Shown here: positions 22,355-34,158 of the stretch, piece by piece | Position numbering within the stretch: the first letter of the stretch is position 1 | Layout of the letters: every line of letters starts with the position of its first letter | Assembly (NCBI GenBank): GCA_023853785.1 | Contig: JAJIRX010000492.1 | Span: 124,001-188,000 of the forward strand | Direction of reading: 5' to 3' | DNA: 64,000 nucleotides | Source: Psilocybe azurescens | Taxonomy: Eukaryota; Basidiomycota; Agaricomycetes; Agaricales; Agrocybaceae | Notes under the pieces: model-generated | Told to the model about the DNA's origin: nothing | The model's input: only the letters and a program-made list of their open reading frames with translations | The model's database searches: none | Position numbers and translations under genes: made by a program

Positions 22355-24310
22355 CTATCGCGTCGATAGCGTGTTTTGAAGGGTATCAGTTTCCTTTGTC
22401 GTTGAAGAAACGCCCTGCGTATGCGTCGGAAACATGATCGGTGTTCTCCCAACCTCAAAATCGGTAGGGTCAGCGTGATCTCGCCGCTGTAGCGAGTGTC
22501 GGGCGTTCAGCGACGCAAGAAGAGAATTGACGTATACTGTCGAAGAAGTAAAATGTCAATTGCTCATGTCATCCCTGGCACATTTAATATGAAAACGTCA
22601 CATTTACTCAAAGCGAAGTATAGTCCCATGAAAATGAAGCGCTGTGGCCATATAGCGTACTAGGTAGTGTAAGATTTCAGTACCTCATAACGAGTCGAGT
22701 TAGTGTCTGAGGACTCACAGTTACCAGACATGCCACAGCGCATATACTGTGCGGAGCTATGTCGTCAGTAAACTACAAGGTGATAGCAGAAAATTATTTT
22801 CACCTAGTAAGCAGTCCTAAACGGAGGTGATATAAATAATTTCATGACAATATCAGTAAAGGTGGGGGCAATAACTCACCAGTATTGATGCTGAAAGCCA
22901 TCATTATCTTAAGAATTGAATCCGTGCTAGACGCACTTCAGATTGTGCTAATAAGTCGGCTGACATACATTCAGCTTACCGTTTAATTCCCGTTCGACTG
23001 TTAAAAAGAAGGGTGCAAAGTGATATCGCGACCAGAGAGTCTGCGAATGCAGCTGCGGCAAAACTGGTGTATAGAAGGTACTGCATGGGTAAAAAGAATA
23101 AGCCTCCTAAGTGGGTCAATACAACCTTCGTGAAGGCAAGGTGCTTACGGAGACCTGATTCATTCTTTCGAATGTTATGAGAATGAATCTGTTCAAAATC
23201 GTAAGGTGACGAAAATAGAAGATGGTCAAACACACGAACGATCTAGAAGCGAAACCTAGTATGAGGCATTGGCCCCATGGTCAGTCATCGAATGGTCAAA
23301 GTAAGTGAAGATGTGCTGACCAGTCCCAGTCGCTAAATATTTCAATTCAATCATTCGCCACTGTTTGTGGAAGCTATGATGGGCTCACCGAAAACCACGA
23401 CCGATAACGAGATCTAGTGCAAACGATAAGAATAGAACTTTATTGTACGTTTAGGAGTATAGCTCACGATTATGACGGGAAGAACCACCCTCAAGATGGG
23501 TCTGAGTGGACCACATACTAGGTTAACAAATCAATTTACAATTGTCCAAACAATTCGATTGAATGGGTATTCACATGATGATACCCGTCGTGCAAATAAG
23601 CTTTGAAATCCCATCTGTCAATCAAAGAGGATATTGTGAGCAGAATAGAACTTTGATTACCTTCTGACCATAATATCGCTCATGTTCTAAGAATAACATG
23701 AATGAGGTGGAGCATAATCTACGGTGGTGTATTCCTGACGTACCGTAACGTACACCCCGGCCTACATATCCGAACACAATCAGCCCTACTGGTATGTAAA
23801 GCTGTGAGGACTACTTACCAGAATGGACCTGTGTTAGACGAGAGATGAGAGAGCTCCCCGTAGAAAAGAATGAAGCTTCACTTACCAAGTGGGGGCTTCA
23901 AGAATAGAGTATGAGCCAAAATTGGTTACGAGGTAGAATAGATCCCATGCGCAGTGAATGCGACATGTATGGTGTCCAGTAGCCTACAGGCCTGTTTTGA
24001 GTTGGTCAATCAGACGAGACGCGGCGAATTGACACACCACAAGAAGAATATCTGCAGCGTACAGAAAGTAAGGTAAAATGGGAGGACGACGAAAGATTGG
24101 GGTGACATACTGCTGCTCTGAACCAGCGTCCATCCTTATGGGTGTTTTGAAAGTAAATGAATGTCTGCACGCTCGTCACACCGTAGAGACTGGGGAAAGG
24201 GAGGGTTTGATTTTCAGGGAATATATAGATCATAAGTCGACGCACATGCAAGCAATAAGACACCCGAGTAGAGCCGCACCAAGAGTACCATCAAGCCCAT
24301 TCCCGGCCAT
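22355..24310 (-). pseudogene. DUF6534-type membrane protein, copy F, with small lesions
   Basis: Exon 1 from ATG 24310 reads MAGNGLDGTLGAALLGCLIA. Exon 2 gives LYGVTSVQTFIYFQNTHKDG, and a 14-nt exon sits at 24038-24051 (IFFLW). Exon 4 runs LLDTIHVAFTAHGIY, then needs one extra base near 23938 to continue as FYLVTNFG. After a 10-nt exon (23819-23828) the 18-nt exon equivalent has TGA (23780-23782) and its donor reads 'at'. Downstream is clean: LYTSFAAAAFADSLVAISLC (about 23086), IMMAFSINTG, FIFMGLYFALSKLYVNSLLA joined over an intron, then SLNARHSLQ and a tail to TAG (22355-22357). So it is a nearly intact gene with about three small lesions, in the A/B branch by exon pattern. Confidence 0.7.
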
Positions 24311-26713
24311 CGCGCCTCTTGTTCCCAATGACGGTCTTCACCTGCTTTGAGACAAAGGTCCCGGTGTCTGCGAAGGGGATTCGTATCTGTCCTAACCTAA
24401 AGCGATGTAGATGGGGGAAGGACAAGGAAGGCCTGAAAAAGTCACGCGTAATCGAAGAGCAGCTTTATCATACCAACATTCCCCCGAGGTTTAGCTTGCG
24501 AAGGCGGCGGCGCTCATCTGTACCCATTTTGCTCAGTCATGTGGAAAATTGCAGGGAATCATGTCACTCTAGCGTAGCTAAAAATATCGCTGACAGTCGG
24601 TGATAACCATCTTCAATGCTTCTCAATGTGATGGAACGTGCCTCTGGGGAAGCAAAGTGTCGAAACCGAGTAATAATGGATGGTATGTACAGTCGAACTT
24701 GTCATTGCCCATACCTATCGGTGGACACTGGACAGTTCAGACTACGGGTTATGGCAGGTATGGGGTGACGGAGATAGACTAAAAATAGGTTCAGAAATTT
24801 CAAAACCGAACTCTTCAATAAATGTACGTAGGCTGCGATGTTTCTTAGCAGAAACCCTTTTGAATATTGCTTGAGCGTTTGGACAACCTTTTCTCGCCGT
24901 CACCGCAGACCTACTGGCCCACGAGTCGCTATGTCATGTCCCCTATCATAGGCCCTCGCTTCACTCTCCTGCCAGACCCCAATACTCGTTCTGACTAAAC
25001 ATTATGACTGTGCCCTACAAGTACTGAGCAGGCTTGCCACCAGACTACTTACTCTTCAATCTTGGATTTAATTTGTCGATCCCGTTTGGGGATTTTGAGC
25101 ACATCGATAAGGGAAATAGAGATATGGCTCGACTATTTTCCCGAAAAACTACTCTATTGGTTGTGATTTACTGTGCATAATGCCCGAGAATATCGTAGTT
25201 GAACTGAAAGAAGTTCGGCATGCTAAAATATCCGAGATATTGATTACATAGAATTTACCAAATTTGGCAGTATGCCGACCCTAAAACTTATGGGTTTTTC
25301 TTCCAAAAGGCTATGGATTATTGAATATCACAGACTTATGGGATATAAGGAGTTATGAGGCATCACTGGTATGGATTGTGGCAAGTTCGACTGTAGTACT
25401 AACTTGTAAATTCCTTGCAAGTACTATCTTCTGCAAATGAACAAAGTGACTCCTCGTCCTCTATAAGCCGTGATAGAAAAATTTGCAGCCGAATTCACGC
25501 AATTATCTCCGCGAGTTTAGGCTACAGAATATACTAGGTGTAGCACTTATTCTTGGTTTGTGGCCTTTGTGGGTACATCGGAAGATAGGGTGAAAATTTT
25601 GGCTTTAATGCAAGGAATCAGAAGCAGAAGAAAGGCCCTTGTCTGATTTTCAAGACCTGGAACTCTCAGGGACTCAACGCAACTTGACTGTTTCCTGCAG
25701 ATTTGTTGGTCAGTGTAGGGTCTCAAACTCTCAGGGTCAAATCCTCAAGGTCAACAGGACTTGCTTGAAGTTGTCAGGAGCTTGAAGAAATCGTCCATAG
25801 AAAGCTTCGATTCTTAGGAGTACTTCCGTGCCAGGGGGAGGATATGAGAGCACCAGGGAATGCTGTCCTACCAGGATAGGAAACATCTGGCTGGCTTTCC
25901 GCTTACAGTTATTCAAAAGTCTGACAGTGTCCCAAAGTGACCGAAGAAAGAAGGTCATCCCTTAGCGCTTACCCTTTAACATGTCTATGGTTGTTTTCAA
26001 CATTCTCATATATATTGCGTAGTGTAAACTTCAGCTCGATATCGAGTATTTTAATTGGAGAAATTGAACGGCCCGGCATATGCAACAGGCAGCTGTCGTT
26101 GTCAAGTTGCTGTCAATCCAATATTTGAATGCATGCTTTCTTTCCCCATCTTATCTTGTGCTCTCACCGCCGGTGAGAATCATGAATTGAGACAAATGGT
26201 ATTGTATCCACTCTCTGGAATCAAGTCACACGCCACTTTAAGTTGGTGTCTTCAATTTAGGTTGTTTTGGACAACACCAACTAATGAACGCAGGCAGACA
26301 TCGGAATAGGAGCTCAGAGAGTCATTGCATGACATTGGACAGCGAGATAGAATTTTATGACGTTTACTGAGTCTCCACGCTTCCAAACGAGTCCAGTTAG
26401 AAAAAATTGAAGTCCCGACTCGGCCAACATGGGTCGAGATATGAAACACCCTACGGTTAACACTATTCCGAATCGTTATACCCGTTGCCAATTAGCCGTT
26501 AAGCATATACCGGTCGATGGTAGTACTTAAACGATATACACATAAACAGAATTCGCTGTAACGATTCCTTTTATTTCTCGCTCCTCTCATAGTCAGAAAA
26601 TAATCTCGTTACCTGACACCGAATAGTAGGCTAGTAACAAGTTACTCAGCAATCAAGCACATTGTGTTGACAGTTTAACATCATCGTAGGAGATTTAGCA
26701 GGAGGTTGACGCG
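24311..26713. other. Long gene-poor stretch
   Basis: No gene could be built here. The best coding-like piece is a 73-codon minus frame (25958-25737) with a mixed, non-repetitive composition ending VLLTLRI. A 79-codon minus frame (26491-26252) and several + frames near 24.1-24.8 kb are shadows or chance. No TIRs, LTRs or tandem repeats were noticed. The part next to 26714 should hold the promoter of the acyltransferase gene. Confidence 0.35.
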
Positions 26714-28089
26714 ATGGAGATGCAGACCAGGATAGAGAAAGGAACGTCGTCGACGTCAATGGGACGTCTAGAATCCATGCATGTCGACATGGACAAAACA
26801 TCGGAGTCGACTTCGTTTATGAAGCACTGGCGGTATCTGTCAGTTCGAGGACGTGTACACGCCATAGATAACCTCCGGACGACCCTCGTCATACTCATAG
26901 TTCTTCAGCACGCCGTTCTCTATACGATATCCAACATCTCAAAACACCACATCGACGTGTCCCAAATGCAATATTCAATTCTTATGCTTTTTGTGGGCCT
27001 CAACAAGACGGTGGTTGTTGGGATGCTCTACTTTGTGTCAGGGTTTGGATCAGCTTGTTTAATGAACACCCACATTCATATCCATGGAGTTCGTTCGTCG
27101 TTCAGCTATGCATTCGAAAAGACTGCCCGGATAGCGACCTACATCGTCGGACACTACTTTGCCGCAATCAGCATTCGCCGTGTTTGTGTTTCCGAGCGGT
27201 CTGACACGGGCGTCTCGTTCTTGAAGTATTGGACCCTCCGGGACGGGAGATCCGCTTTGTTGGCTGAACCGATACTATTTCTGCTCCTCCTCCTGGTTTT
27301 CGACTATCTCTACACCACTACGAGAACATTAAACCGACATTCAGATATGATATACAAGCGGATCATCTTCTTTCCCTTACAATATCACTTTGGGAATGTC
27401 ATAGCTGTCGCGTTTATGACACTTTGGACAATCAGCATTACACACTTGATGCTGAATCCTCCGGCGAGAATGTCTCCTTTTATGGGGTATATTGCTCAAA
27501 CAAACCTTGATCCTCACTTTCTCGCTCAATATGCCATCGCCTATCTCGCAGGTGTCAATTTCTTCTCCTTCGCCAATTTTGCGTCGACAGAAGAGACTTT
27601 GCATGTCAGAAATTACTGGTACAAAGCAAATCTTTCGCTCTATCTTTCTTTCTGTACCCTCTTTGCCCTATACCGACGATACCCTTCGCAAATATTGCAA
27701 GTCATCAAGATCGAGGCTCTCCCGGATCAGCAATCAGACCAATGGTCTGGATCACGTTCCCGCTCCGAAGAGTACACTCTTTTTCCTGTTTTTATGGATT
27801 GTGGACAACAGCTACATTTCTCACAGTCTCCTCACGTTTAATCCAACTCGTCATTACCAACCCCAGTCTCAACAAGTCATGGGGTCTCCATTCGAGATCC
27901 ACCCTCTTACAACCATCTATTCATATGTTCTTCGTTTTTCGTCTCGCTCAATGTAGTGATTGGATAGATAGTATTTTTTATAGGTGTATTTTCGTCGGTG
28001 TTGGTGCCGTTGTATGTGCTTGGAGTGTAGGGAATCTTCTCATCATTGTCTGGAATTTACCAAAAATTATTATAATGTTAATGTTATAA
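26714..28089 (+). pseudogene. Acyltransferase-3 family multi-pass membrane protein with two frame changes
   Basis: A single long frame from ATG 26714 has about 60 cytosolic residues. It is followed by RVHAIDNLRTTLVILIVLQH, the R-x-x-x-I-D-x-L-R...H start of acyltransferase-3 (PF01757) proteins, and about eight hydrophobic helices including GMLYFVSGFGSACL. The family's usual C-terminal part is present but in two other frames: STLFFLFLWIVDNSYISHSL (about 27772-27834), then NKSWGLHSRSTLLQPSIHMF...AQCSDWIDS to the stop at 28089. The breaks fall near 27700-27770 and 27838-27870. Introns would have to be about 70 and 31 nt with poor donors, so indels seem likelier. If functional it would transfer acyl groups to an extracytosolic substrate. 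Confidence 0.65.
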
Positions 28090-29031
28090 TGTAGATTTTA
28101 AAAACTCTTGGTGGTTAAGTTGTTATTTTGATATTATCTGATTCCTAATTTTACCTATAATCTAAGAGAGCCCACTCGGATCGTCTTTATTGTGCACACA
28201 ACGCGTGTCAAGTCGCGTGGACTTAGGAGCGTTTACCATCACGTGACTCTTCGGCCTGGACTATATCTATTTGGCACAATCTTCCTAACAAAATACGGAC
28301 CCCGTCTTCTGGAAGTTCCAGGAACATAACGGTAAACTTGAACTCCTCAATGACCGGGCTCTACAGGGTCTCTAATTAATAAGTCCCAGCCAGTCGTAAT
28401 CGCGAAACGTATCATTTATCGTAACACCCTTTCTCCTACCCTGCACGTCATTGCAAGGTCTTGGAAGCAACTTGGAAGGTCCCAGGATGCCATCCTTGAT
28501 GATGGAAGTCTGTAGCACTCCTTCTGATGACCCCAAAGATATAGTTGATGCCTCTAAGTAGTTATCGACCTATTCCATTACAGCCAGAAGTCCACGGCAC
28601 GGTCACAGTTGGGTGGAGACATTTTACCATGAGCCAGTGTCCACCCACCTATAATGAGCACCATGTTTGACGGTATATGCTGAGCTGGCCGGTTCAACAG
28701 GTGGAATGGTTGGCCGTTATATACAAGGTTAGAGCATCACGGAAGTAAAGTCTGACTGTGGAGCTAACTCCTATCGCGAATTTATAGCACCGCCGAAGGT
28801 TTTCTTCCTCCGTTCTTCGTGATCATCTCGTAGTCGGAAGGTCGGAGAGCTCGACGTGCTTGAAGCGGCGATCGTCAGATTAACACCTGAATAAGGCGAG
28901 CGTTTACCTTAAACGTCTACCTTCTTGTCCGTCATTATTGGGTGTCACCCTTGGTACCGAAGATCATGTCTGCATTCCGACGAACCAACCCGAATAGCAA
29001 AACGCCGCGTTAATGGTGCTAACGTACATGG
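28090..29031. other. Intergenic; no gene recognised
   Basis: 3' flank of the acyltransferase gene and 5' flank of the DUF2235 gene. Short frames only, with no repeats of note. Confidence 0.4.
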
Positions 29032-29038
29032 TATAAAA
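29032..29038 (+). promoter_or_regulatory. TATA box of the DUF2235 gene
   Basis: TATAAAA lies 65 bp upstream of the ATG at 29097, on the same strand. Confidence 0.45.
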
Positions 29039-29096
29039 GCAATCGAAATTATACTGAACTACCGGTTCTCTCATCCCCCAGACTCTTCTTCTCAGT

Positions 29097-31440
29097 ATGA
29101 GCGCACATATATCCCCTTATCCCTCTGACTCAGGTATCAGTGTCGATAATGCTGCGGATGGCACGACGTTCTTGTCCTCGTCCACTCGTCAGCTCTCGAC
29201 CAGTGGTGGAAGCTGGGCGGACTCACCATTGAAGCCGCTCACTGATACAGTGCCTCCTGATCATCCCTTTCGGACGTTGGTGCTCTGCTTCGACGGCACC
29301 GGCGATCAGTATGTTCACTTCACTATGATGAACGCTCTTCGTATCCCATTTGACTGACTCCTTGCGCAACTTGCTCTTAGGTTTGATGCTGACGTGAGGA
29401 AAAGGGTTTATTTTTATTAGATATTGTCACTAACTGAGTGTACAACCACGCAACAGAACTCTAACATCGTGGAATTCTTCAGCATGTTGAAGAAAGATGA
29501 TCCTGGAAAGCAGCTAGTATACTATCAGGTCAGCCTTTTTCTCAATTCTGGTGGAGTACGGAAGCTTATGTTATAATTTGATGCTTAGGCTGGCATTGGT
29601 ACTTACACTGTCCCTCAAATCGTGAGCCCTATGATGTCGAAGTTCAGCCAGGTGTGTTTCCTCCACCACGAGGCCTCAATGATATCAATCTAAGCCATTG
29701 AACTATTCTTCATTAGACTCTTGATATGGCTATTGCGTGGAATCTGGACGCACACATCATGGGTACGTTAACGACGCGAGAAGAAATGCTTAGTCTGACT
29801 ATGCTAACTTGGAATCTCAAGCTGGATACGAGTTTCTGATGCAAAACTGTATGTTTTCATCGCTTCGTTTTCCCGTTGCATTTGTTCTGTACAACTCATA
29901 ATGTGTTCTTACTCCAGACCGTGCAAATGATAGGATATGTATCTTTGGCTTCTCCCGAGGCGCCTATACAGCCCGATGGTAACTATCCCTTAGTTTGACT
30001 ACAACCTTTCATGTAGTTTACCCGTCATGATTTTTCAGCTTAGCAGGGATGATCCATAAAGTCGGGCTGCTTCCGACATGCAACCACCAACAAGTCCCGT
30101 TTGCGTACAAGATGTATACACAGGCAGATGATGTCGGCTGGAAGCAGTCGAACGCGTTCAAAAAGACGTTCTCTATTGATGTCGATATCGAATTCTTGGG
30201 CGTCTGGTAAGTGCTATCCGCGGCTCTAGTGGTCAGAACGACTTGATTACTTACTGTCAATCCATTGCTTAATAGGGACACCGTCAGCTCCGTGGGTCTT
30301 ATCCCGCGTCGCCTCCCATTCACCACCTCCAACACCGTTGTGCGCACCTTCCGACATGCAGTGGCTTTAGACGAGCGTCGTGCCAAGTTCAAGGCTAACT
30401 TATGGAACAAACCCAACCAAACCGAGCAACTTCTTGGTGCCTCTGACCAGGCAGTTGACAAGCACGTCAAGAAGAAACAGAAGGACAACGGACACGCCTC
30501 AGAGAATGGAAAAGAACATGGAAATAGTAGCTTGAAGGCGTTAGAGAGGAAGTATAGTAAAGATAAAACGGCAGAGACAGATATCGATGAGGTATACCTT
30601 TGACTTTCATCGCAATGCGCCGCCGTTCGATTCGAGGCTAACGAGTTTCAAACTTTGCGTAGGTTTGGTTCGCTGGATGCCATTGTGGTACGATTCGATC
30701 CTTTTCATTTCAAAGATGGTAATCACTGATCTCTAAACTGGTCATTATTTGACAGATATTGGTGGCGGATCTGGTACGTTTCTCTCGTCATTTTCACTGC
30801 GAGCGTCATTCTGATTCTGATTCTGATCTCACACAGTTGCCAACTCTGTAAAGCCTTGTCTCGCCCGTATCCCGCTTCGCTGGATGATACGTGAATGCTT
30901 CAAAACTCACAGTGGCATCCTCTTCCACGCCGATGGGCTGAGAAAGGTGGGCCTCGACCCGGCATGTCTCTACCCTATTGTCCTGCCCCGTCCACCTGCA
31001 CTACCACTCGACAAGTCGGCTCCCGAGACAGCATACATCCAGAAGGTTCCCAAGAAAGCCCCCGCTCCTGCTGTCGACGATGATGATGAGGAAGAGACTA
31101 CCGCGCTTCTTGGAGCTAAGTTACAAATGGAAGCAGAGGAGCTGGCGGACCTCAAAGATTCTCTGGCCCCTGTCTACGATCAGCTCAGTCTCGCGTGGTT
31201 CTGGTGGCTTCTTGAGCTCATCCCCTTGAGGGTGCGCTTCCAGGACTCGGACAATGATACGGTGTGGGTGTCGAAGTTCAAAATCAATTTTGGACGGGGA
31301 GGCATGTCCCGAAGCAGAGGCGCCAGGGGGTTAGGGTGCATAGGAGTGTTAAGACGAGGTTGGAGGCGGAGTTTGCGAATGGGCAGAAGTATTCACCGAA
31401 GGCGGGGCTGAAGTTGGAACATGTTACATGGGTTGATTAA
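29097..31440 (+). CDS. DUF2235 alpha/beta-hydrolase-like protein (C-terminus frame-shifted)
   Basis: Many exons join in phase. Exon 1 from ATG 29097 ends RTLVLCFDGTGDQ (D-G-T-G motif); then FDAD, NSNIVEFFSMLKKDDPGKQL, AGIGTYTVPQIVSPMM, LDMAIAWNLDAHIM, AGYEFLMQNY, and ICIFGFSRGAYTARCLAGMI, which holds the G-x-S-x-G nucleophile elbow. IEFLGVWDTVSSVGLIPR follows, then a charged linker rich in Lys, EVWFAGCHCDIGGGS with the conserved Asp/His block, and a tail. The domain is related to Tle1-type lipase folds; the fungal role is unknown. After INFGRG the frame runs to a stop at 31411, but the family-like tail HVPKQRRQGVRVHRSVK...EHVTWVD lies one frame over and ends at TAA 31440. So one base seems missing near 31297-31302. 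Confidence 0.85.
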
Positions 31441-31996
31441 TTGGTACTCGTGTATGCTGTAACAACGTTGTCTGTTTCATTCCCTTGTTCATGTTTTATG
31501 ATTTCTCAGTCTCTTAAATCGTATTCATGAATCTCAGCTCTATAATTTAATAGAATATGTTGCCTCATTCCCAAGAAGTGCTTTAGGTGTAGCCTACCTC
31601 GCAGTACTGCTATCGCGCACCGTTTAGTATAGTAAAAATATATGTACTTGGTTTCCAAAAAAAAAATTCCCAAAAGAGGTGTATAACTATAAGCAGCAAC
31701 CCCTGACCACATTTAAAGGACCCGAGAAAAAGATAAGATAAGATCATAAATTTCGCTTCCGCTTTTCCCGCCAAGAGCTGGCCAAGTGACCGAAAAGCAT
31801 AGGCTGACTCTCCTCCGACTCATCTCTGAGTCTGAATGACATTACGCCTTTTCTTTCAAAAGGCCTATACTCAACGACATTCGTACAACTTAGAGCATCT
31901 TATATACCCGTCAAGCGATACCTATCGACCTCTGTTCAGTTACAGCACTCAATTCAGATCCAGAAACCGAAACATAAAACTCATAACTCAAAAGCA
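31441..31996. other. Intergenic; no gene recognised
   Basis: 3' flank of DUF2235 and 5' flank of the TatD gene. It contains a 9-base A run near 31660 and a GATAAGATAAGAT repeat at 31732-31744, a possible GATA-factor site. Confidence 0.4.
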
Positions 31997-33375
31997 ATGG
32001 GCAAACGAAAGTCATCGACTCCCGGAGAAGAGAATCTGTTGCTTCCTATACCACCATCGACGCTCCCCATTGTAGACACGCATACACACATGGCTTCGAC
32101 ATTTGACTTCTATCGTGGCAGGTACAAGGAGGGTAAGTATCAGACTGTGTACGAGTTTGTGAAGGCGATGTATGAGGGCAGGAATGTGGAGGCCGTGGTG
32201 GATGTGTGGTGTGAAGCTCCCGTGAATAGGACGTGGAGAGAGTTCGCGGATGCAGCCGCTGATAAGGAGAAATGGGGTGGGCTGGAGTACTGGTTCGTCA
32301 TGGGTGAGTCGTCATCTTTTCACGGCCTAAACACATAGGCTGATACTTCTTGTCGTAAGGTGTTCATCCGTGAGTGTTTGGATTATAGGCGTCAGAAAGG
32401 TTTTTAAACAATTGTTGTTGAATAGTCATGATGCGAAATCTTACACCGATGACGTGGAAAAAGACATGTTCGTTATCTGATTTTCCGTTTCCAGTTCTTA
32501 CCGCGTTTAATCTTGGAATCATGATGCAGTCTCGAAGCCATGGCCCACCCGCGATGTGTGGGCTGGGGAGAAATGGGACTTGACTACCATTACGACAACT
32601 CACCTCGGGAGATCCAACAAGCTGTATTTGCACGCCAGTTGAAACAAGCCGTGAGGCTCGGAAAATCACTCACGATACACACCCGCGAAGCCGACGACGA
32701 TACGGAGCGTATTTTGAAAGCTGAAGTTCCCAAAGATCATAAAGTGAGTCTAGTTGTCATTGGTAACATGAGCGATGACTGAAAATGACGTGGATTCCAG
32801 ATTCACATTCATTGCTTCACCGATTCACCCGGTTTCGCACAGCGATTACTAGACCATTTCCCGAATCTCTACATTGGAATAACTGGTATGATCTATGTCG
32901 ACACTGCAAAAGACAGACACTCAATGCTCTTCATCTAGGTGTCATCACCTATTCTACAAACACAGACACTTCGACCGTTGTTCATAACATGGTTGCCCCA
33001 CCCTCAGAACCATTATCTGAATCATCTGAATCATCTGCATCCCCTTCATCACTACGCATCCTCCTAGAAACAGATGCGCCCTTCATGGTGCCCGCGAATC
33101 TGTACGACGATCTTCCAGCCATTCGGGGCAAGAAACTCCCTGTTTGTCATACCGCCATGATCCCTTGGACAGCGAAGTTTGTGGCGGACATCACCAACAA
33201 GGCAAGGCTTCGGTCAGCATTACCCACACCGACGCCAGCTTCAGCAGACACAGAAGCGGGACCTGAACCTACCACTGAACCTGAACCTGCTGAGGTCGCA
33301 CAGACCGATGCATGGGACGCCGATCTCGTCATGAGAGTTGCAAGAGATAACGCTCGAAGTGTCTACGGAGTATAA
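31997..33375 (+). CDS. TatD-family metal-dependent hydrolase
   Basis: Six exons (31997-32303, 32360-32369, 32426-32467, 32530-32743, 32801-32885, 32939-33375) sum to 1,095 nt, giving 364 residues. Metal ligands of the TatD TIM barrel are all present: IVDTHTHM (H-x-H), GEMGLDYHY (Glu), LTIHTRE (His), IHIHCF (His) and LLETDAP (Asp). Exon 2 is only 10 nt and supplies GVHP before HDAKSYTDDVE, which the family requires. Family members act as 3'-5' exonucleases or deoxyribonucleases in DNA repair and apoptosis-like degradation; fungal relatives include the S. pombe Scn1 type. A 30-residue acidic and Pro/Thr-rich insert (about residues 310-345) precedes the last helix. No lesion seen. Confidence 0.93.
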
Positions 33376-34097
33376 CGACGACTAGATTAGAGTCGTATGT
33401 CTGCTGGTGTAACGATATTACATATCGTCATAGAATGACATTTTCAACGCATTATCTTAGCTCATGTGTTTGGTTACACCAAGAACCTCGCGCAGTTGGC
33501 TTCACGTCGCACTACACAAGAAGTCCATCCTTCTCTCAATCCATGTATCCCTGGCATGGTTCGCCTTCTTTTATGATCATACAATGAATGTATTACTGAT
33601 TGTATTCTTTATTTCATGTCTGCTCCCGTTTCGACCCAGCCAACGAACGAATAATACTGTTTTTGATTGTTCCTGCATTATTCCTGTCAACTTCCTGTCG
33701 ACCTTCTATTCAATAATTGTACCTGCCCTGACTGTGGGCGCATAACCGATGATAGACGTGTCATCATCTAACACTGGTTCTGACAAGTCTCCACCCCCAA
33801 TTTCAACAGTATTTGAATTCAAAATCAAAATCAAAACGTACCTCGTTCCGAATAAGCGTCGTTTGCTCGCCCATTTTCTTAAGAGAGACTTTGGTAAGTT
33901 AGTCAGTTGACTTGTCGCTTTCAATTCCAAGAGAAAACTGAATTGTCGGGTGTTCAAATCTTTCATTCGTTCATTGATTAATTCTTCATTCTCATACTCC
34001 CCGCAGATGACCTTGTCAGAATTGTCATTACAAGTATCATGGTATACTCACGCAGCCGGACGCGTATGTGGGTCCGAAAACTGAACTTCGAGCTTAG
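33376..34097. other. Intergenic; possible tiny minus-strand gene
   Basis: On the minus strand an ATG near 33882 opens MGEQTTLIRNE, followed by a gtacgt donor. About 60 nt further on, EPVLDDDTSIIGYAPTVRAG ends at 33706. The two parts do not join in phase at the obvious sites, so this is only a hint of a gene of about 40 codons. The + frame at 33464-33745 has no support. Confidence 0.25.
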
Positions 34098-34104
34098 TAT
34101 AAAA
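34098..34104 (+). promoter_or_regulatory. TATA box of the CFEM gene
   Basis: TATAAAA lies 61 bp upstream of the ATG at 34159. The A/C-rich leader between them is typical of highly expressed fungal genes. Confidence 0.5.
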
Positions 34105-34158
34105 TCCCCACAAACCATCCTTGTAAATCAGTAATCATCCCCTAGCTGCTCTGACAAG

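Noticed and set aside
30018..30488. 156-codon minus-strand frame
   Set aside because: It is antisense to DUF2235 exons that contain the family's FLGVWDTV block.
33706..33966. 86-codon minus-strand frame
   Set aside because: Probably chance read-through of a possible tiny spliced gene; the pieces could not be joined in phase, so it is mentioned only as a hint.
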